This document shows, piece after piece, positions 62,978 to 64,000 of a DNA stretch of 64,000 bases (the stretch's first letter is position 1; each line of letters begins with the position of its first letter). The notes under the pieces were generated by a model. It had not been told where the DNA came from. It saw only the letters and a program-made list of their open reading frames with translations, and ran no database searches. Origin of the DNA: Vibrio tubiashii ATCC 19109 (GTDB lineage: Bacteria > Pseudomonadota > Gammaproteobacteria > Enterobacterales > Vibrionaceae); assembly GCF_000772105.1 (NCBI RefSeq), contig NZ_CP009354.1, positions 2,790,001-2,854,000 on the forward strand, written 5' to 3'. Position numbers and translations under genes: made by a program.

Positions 62978-64000
62978 CTAATTATGACTAACAACTATCA
63001 TACGTAACGAATCCAACTGATACTGAGCTTGGCCGATGTAGCCCGTAAGCTCTTTAATTTGCCCATCAATCGCTTCAATCTCTTCGTCACGAATGTTTGG
63101 GTTAACCGCTTTCAAAGCTTGTAGACGCTCTAGCTCACTGTTCAAGCTTGCTTGCATCTCTTGCTGAGCCTGATTACGGATCGCATCAACTTTTTCAACA
63201 ATCAGCTTTTCGCCAGCTTCAACCAATTGGTGGACTTGTGCCTGAACCGAAGCGACTAGCTTAGTTGCGATATGACGACCCACTGGGCTTAGCTGACGGT
63301 TGAAGCTCTCGAACTCTACCTGTGAGGATAAGTCGTTACCTTTACCATCAAGCATAATGCGGATAGGTGTTGTCGGTAAGAAACGGCTAATACCACTGCG
63401 CTTAGGTGCCTGAGCATCAACTTTGTAGACAAGCTCTAACAGCATGGTACCAACAGGCAGTGCTTTGTTCTTAAGTAGAGAAACCGCCGTCGTCCCCACA
63501 CCTTCACTCATCAGTAAGTCGATGCCACCCTGAATCATCGGGTGCTCCCAGCTGATGAAGTTCATATCTTCACGCGATAGTGCTGTTTCGCGGTCAAAGG
63601 TAATGGTTGCACCTTCGTACGGTAAGCCAGGATAACTTGGCACTAACATATGCTCAGATGGCGTCACAACGAGCGCATTCTCACCTTTGTCATCTTGGTC
63701 TAAGCCAATCGTATCAAACAGGCTCAAAGCAAAAGTAACTAGGTTAGTATCACCATCGGTCGCTGCAATCTTATCGACAATCGCTTGTGCTTTTTCGCCG
63801 CCATTTGAGTGCATCTCAAGCAGACGGTCACGGCCTTGCTCAAGTTGCGCTTTAAGCTCTTTATTCAGCGCCGCAGATTCTGCAATAACTTCATTAAGAT
63901 CACTGGTATCACCGGATGCCAGCATCTCAATTAAACGCTCAGAGTACTTGTCGTAAACGGTACGTCCCGTTGGGCATGTTTCCGCAAATGCATTTAACCC
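62978..64000 (-). CDS. rapA: RNA polymerase-associated helicase RapA, C-terminal part (runs off the window)
   Basis: The frame is open to base 64000 and continues beyond it. The visible 340 residues begin [20 protein letters not shown] and include [20 protein letters not shown] and the segment [20 protein letters not shown], characteristic of the C-terminal domain of RapA (HepA), a Swi2/Snf2 ATPase that recycles RNA polymerase. A coiled-coil segment is seen near the C-terminus. The helicase motifs lie outside the window. Confidence 0.92.
   Translation of the reverse strand, partial: GLNAFAETCPTGRTVYDKYSERLIEMLASGDTSDLNEVIAESAALNKELKAQLEQGRDRLLEMHSNGGEKAQAIVDKIAATDGDTNLVTFALSLFDTIGLDQDDKGENALVVTPSEHMLVPSYPGLPYEGATITFDRETALSREDMNFISWEHPMIQGGIDLLMSEGVGTTAVSLLKNKALPVGTMLLELVYKVDAQAPKRSGISRFLPTTPIRIMLDGKGNDLSSQVEFESFNRQLSPVGRHIATKLVASVQAQVHQLVEAGEKLIVEKVDAIRNQAQQEMQASLNSELERLQALKAVNPNIRDEEIEAIDGQIKELTGYIGQAQYQLDSLRMIVVSHN

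Overview
The window is chromosomal DNA of a gammaproteobacterium of the family Vibrionaceae, most likely a Vibrio. The clues are the gene orders leuO-leuABCD, mutS/pncC/recA/recX/alaS/lysC/csrA followed by a tRNA-Ser/tRNA-Arg cluster, gshA-lipoprotein-luxS, a sodium-pumping oxaloacetate decarboxylase (oadGAB), and an rRNA operon with a 5S-tRNA-Thr-5S-tRNA-Asp tail. Species is inferred only to genus level.

Layout. 1-7.8 kb: a partial leuO, a glycosyltransferase/PAP2 phosphatase pair, then the leucine operon leuABCD behind a leader peptide and transcription attenuator. 7.8-9.3 kb: a MITE-like repeat, a DUF547 protein and a 24-copy octamer tandem repeat flanked by small palindromes. 9.3-15.3 kb: a complete rRNA operon on the minus strand (16S-Ile-Ala-23S-5S-Thr-5S-Asp) with an intrinsic terminator between the two 5S genes. 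15.4-17.2 kb: an HD-GYP phosphodiesterase and a PhnB-like protein.

17.6-27.2 kb is the accessory region: a 9.6-kb genomic island in a tRNA-Leu(CAA) gene, bounded by about 92-bp direct repeats. Its tyrosine integrase is interrupted by an in-frame TGA where a Trp is expected. The cargo has two parts. One is a probable type VI secretion effector (MIX-like motif, LysM, C-terminal membrane hairpin) with a translationally coupled membrane immunity protein. The other is a three-gene overlapping operon: a PD-(D/E)XK nuclease-like protein and two proteins I do not recognise. This cassette is the best candidate for an undescribed system, plausibly anti-phage defence. A YagK/YfjJ (inovirus Gp2-like) protein, a small AlpA-like protein and a HTH protein form the mobility/regulatory part.

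27.2-64 kb is conserved core: a periplasmic binding protein, an RDD protein, luxS, gshA, an M16 peptidase, oadGAB, tandem tRNA-Arg repeats, csrA, lysC, alaS, recX, recA (SOS box), pncC, mutS, lptFG, pepA-holC-valS, an M48 peptidase/YjgN pair, a second periplasmic binding protein, a 2-hydroxyacid dehydrogenase, rluA and the 3' part of rapA. A second octamer tandem repeat (GAACTAGA) supplies the stop codons of two converging genes near 61.1 kb.
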